IMG/VR virus record: IMGVR_UViG_3300009529_001370
Span: 1-21,529 of that record
DNA length: 21,529 nt
Origin: a virus
Direction: 5' to 3' (one strand)
Both the position numbers and the translations under genes were made by a program. The notes beneath the pieces were generated by a model. The model saw only the letters and a program-made list of their open reading frames with translations, was not told where the DNA came from and did no database searches. Below, one piece after another: positions 19,994-21,529 of this stretch. Every line of letters begins with the position of its first letter. The first letter of the stretch is position 1.

Positions 19994-20293
19994 ATGCCAA
20001 TTTGGATTTCGACTAACGATGAGCCTGTGCCACTCACCTGTGATGTCTTGATTTGTCACAGAGGTTACATTTACAAGGATGGAGATTGGGAAGAGGGTAT
20101 TTGCGTTTCTTTGGCTCGTGCTTTGGTTAGCCATACTACAAGTGGCCGAATGATACAACATGAATACTGGCAACCCAAACCCAGTTTTTTCCATTGGCCT
20201 AACCGAACATTGATTCCCTACTCTGAAATCACTCATTGGATGCCTGCTCCGAGTTTACCAGAGCCACCAAAGGAGGCGCAATGCAAACTCTAG
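19994..20293 (+). CDS. DUF551-like protein (99 aa)
   Basis: The start is ATG 19994, with GAAAGGAG 6 nt upstream. The product begins MPIWISTNDEPVPLTCDVLI and ends with EITHWMPAPSLPEPP, the W-I--N--P--L---VLI and V/I-T-HWMPLPEPP pattern of the DUF551 family, found in many phages and prophages with no firmly known function. It follows promoter B directly and overlaps the next gene by 13 nt. Confidence 0.75.
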   Translation: MPIWISTNDEPVPLTCDVLICHRGYIYKDGDWEEGICVSLARALVSHTTSGRMIQHEYWQPKPSFFHWPNRTLIPYSEITHWMPAPSLPEPPKEAQCKL

Positions 20294-20940
20294 ACTTTGG
20301 TGCTATCATAGATAAAAACGAGTCCTGGTACGAGGACTACGATCTAACTTGTCCCTACTGCCACGGGGAACTAGAACATCACTGTTCGACGTGCGAAGGG
20401 GAAGGAACGATTGAGTGCTCAGAGTGCGCGGGATTTGGTATGGTAGCTGATCGAGAATGTCAGGAGTGCAAGGGAGAAGGGGGCTTTCCTTGCAAGGACT
20501 GTGATGGTGAGGGTGAAATCTCCTGTGAGCAATGCTCCGACGGTCACTTTGAGATCATGTGGAACACAGCCTACGAGGTCAAGGTTTGGGATGATTGGCT
20601 CGACGTTGATCGCGAGAGTGCCAAGTGGCAGGAAGTCTACAAGCTGGCTTGGGATAATGGCTTCTGCCTGATCGAGCACGGAGATAAGCGGTATCTCCTT
20701 ATGGGCATGTGCGGGCAAGATTGCACTTGGCTGATCCACTACACCAGGTGGAAGCTGCAGGGCTACCTGGATGAAGAGGATTGCCAAGATTGCATTGGCT
20801 CTGGTGGCTATGTCTTCTTACGCGACCAGGAGAAAAGGCGCGAACTCTGTGAATATATCAAGGGCCGACTAACGCCACCAGAAGACTACGCCAAAAGTTA
20901 CGCCTATAACATCGCCAAGATTGACCGCATTTATGGCTAA
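20281..20940 (+). CDS. DnaJ-type zinc-finger protein without J domain (219 aa)
   Basis: The ATG at 20281 has CAAAGGAGG upstream. Residues 24-85 hold six CxxC pairs (24/27, 35/38, 46/49, 60/63, 71/74, 82/85), several in the CxxCxGxG form of the DnaJ cysteine-rich zinc domain (CSTCEGEG, CKDCDGEG); a seventh, CQDCIGSG, lies near residue 180. There is no HPD-bearing J domain and no DnaJ C-terminal domain; the rest is an acidic/aromatic region with KVWDDWLDVDRESAKWQEVY. Such domains bind unfolded protein or act as a redox/zinc scaffold. A chaperone-adaptor role for phage assembly is inference. Confidence 0.85.
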   Translation: MQTLDFGAIIDKNESWYEDYDLTCPYCHGELEHHCSTCEGEGTIECSECAGFGMVADRECQECKGEGGFPCKDCDGEGEISCEQCSDGHFEIMWNTAYEVKVWDDWLDVDRESAKWQEVYKLAWDNGFCLIEHGDKRYLLMGMCGQDCTWLIHYTRWKLQGYLDEEDCQDCIGSGGYVFLRDQEKRRELCEYIKGRLTPPEDYAKSYAYNIAKIDRIYG

Positions 20941-21190
20941 ACGTACTTGGGTTCGAGCAACCGATTCCGAAGGACGTAGCATCATCGCTGAGGACAACCA
21001 CGATGGCACGTTTACCACTTGGGGATATAGTGCTATTGGAAGAACTGGTGAGCCATTACCAGGAGTCACTATCTCACCCATAACGAAGAAAGACAAAAGC
21101 GAAATAGAACGACTGGAAAAGCTGTTGGCAAAGTCCGAGGAGCGCAGCCAAGCATGGTACGATTGCTACCAGATAGCGAAGGGACGATGA
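20933..21190 (+). CDS. Hypothetical protein with C-terminal coiled coil (85 aa)
   Basis: The ATG at 20933 overlaps the previous stop; it lacks a visible ribosome binding site, so coupling is expected. TTG 20921 is an alternative start. The product begins MAKRTWVRATDSEGRSIIAE, with a beta-rich first half (NHDGTFTTWGYSAIG) and a helical, coiled-coil end (KSEIERLEKLLAKSEERSQA). No family is recognised. The stop overlaps the next start as ATGA. Confidence 0.55.
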   Translation: MAKRTWVRATDSEGRSIIAEDNHDGTFTTWGYSAIGRTGEPLPGVTISPITKKDKSEIERLEKLLAKSEERSQAWYDCYQIAKGR

Positions 21191-21456
21191 CTGATCGACT
21201 CGACATTGGTGATGGAGACAGTATCCCGATGACCATTGCTGCCATTCAACCAGGCGATTACATCTGCAGCCAATTAGCCCCACACATCGTCGGTCGTGTA
21301 GTGCGACGTGGTGTTGTGACCCGCTATCCTGCATTCATCATCGAGAACTACAGGGGCGTTCTAGCTGTGGTTTTGGAATCTGATACGGTGATTCTTGGTT
21401 TAGGCAATATCCAGGACTTAGAACAACGCATAAGCGACGAATTTGACAATTCATAG
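21187..21456 (+). CDS. Hypothetical beta-rich protein (89 aa)
   Basis: The start is ATG 21187 (ATGA overlap). The product begins MTDRLDIGDGDSIPMTIAAI and is rich in hydrophobic strands (GRVVRRGVVTRYPAFIIENY, GVLAVVLESDTVILGLG), ending DEFDNS. A small SH3-like or KOW-like barrel is possible. Its last codons overlap promoter C. Confidence 0.55.
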   Translation: MTDRLDIGDGDSIPMTIAAIQPGDYICSQLAPHIVGRVVRRGVVTRYPAFIIENYRGVLAVVLESDTVILGLGNIQDLEQRISDEFDNS

Positions 21457-21471
21457 CACTTGTGCTACGAT
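21443..21471 (+). promoter_or_regulatory. Promoter C with TAGCAC-TT-GTGCTA operator
   Basis: TTGACA (21443-21448), 17-bp spacer, TACGAT (21466-21471) with the TAGCAC-TT-GTGCTA palindrome at 21454-21467. Like promoter B it overlaps the last codons of the upstream gene. The gene it drives lies outside the window. Confidence 0.88.
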
Positions 21472-21529
21472 ATAGTCAGGAAGACCTGGACAAGCCTGCC
21501 GATGTTTGTGCGTTGAACTTGTACTTGAC

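Overview
The window looks like part of the genome of a tailed bacterial virus (Caudoviricetes, siphovirus-type packaging and capsid genes), free or integrated. Supporting signs are a terminase small/large pair, portal, gp10-like head-tail protein, prohead protease and HK97-type major capsid genes, tightly overlapping reading frames, GGAGG-type ribosome binding sites, and near-consensus sigma70 promoters that imply a bacterial host. The host cannot be named from the sequence. No integrase, tRNA, rRNA or CRISPR array is visible.

Layout. Two arms diverge from a non-coding region at about 12.5-13.07 kb. The leftward arm has two blocks. An early-type cassette of small genes (12.1 to 10.24 kb) is fed by a series of TTGACA promoters and ends at a hairpin terminator (10188-10216). 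Directly after it a strong promoter (10161-10189) starts the packaging/head block: GIY-YIG endonuclease, TerS, TerL, two small genes, metallophosphoesterase, small gene, portal, HNH endonuclease, gp10-like protein, 51-aa protein, protease/scaffold and major capsid protein. A bidirectional hairpin (105-136) closes this block, and a glycosyltransferase gene runs off the left edge.

The rightward arm (13.07 kb to the end) is a dense array of about 20 small, mostly unassignable accessory genes. Recognisable ones are a SWIM zinc-finger protein, a DUF551-like protein, a J-less DnaJ-type zinc-finger protein, and a one-TM protein that is a paralogue of a gene in the leftward early block. Their starts overlap the preceding stops, so they are probably translationally coupled. 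Three copies of one promoter, each with a TAGCAC-TT-GTGCTA operator-like palindrome in the spacer, punctuate this arm; two of them overlap the last codons of the upstream gene.

Notable features: (1) an in-frame TAG inside the major capsid gene, an in-frame TAA near the 5' end of the portal gene and a +1 frameshift in a small early gene, pointing to decay, sequence error or recoding; (2) a module of 24-bp iterons plus 11-bp G-rich tandem repeats that runs directly into the ribosome binding site of two genes; (3) a 1.25-kb gene-free region built from four 91-bp-class repeats, two in each orientation, nested in a larger inverted repeat, which is a candidate replication origin or recombination region; (4) a promoter family with conserved spacers shared between the two arms.
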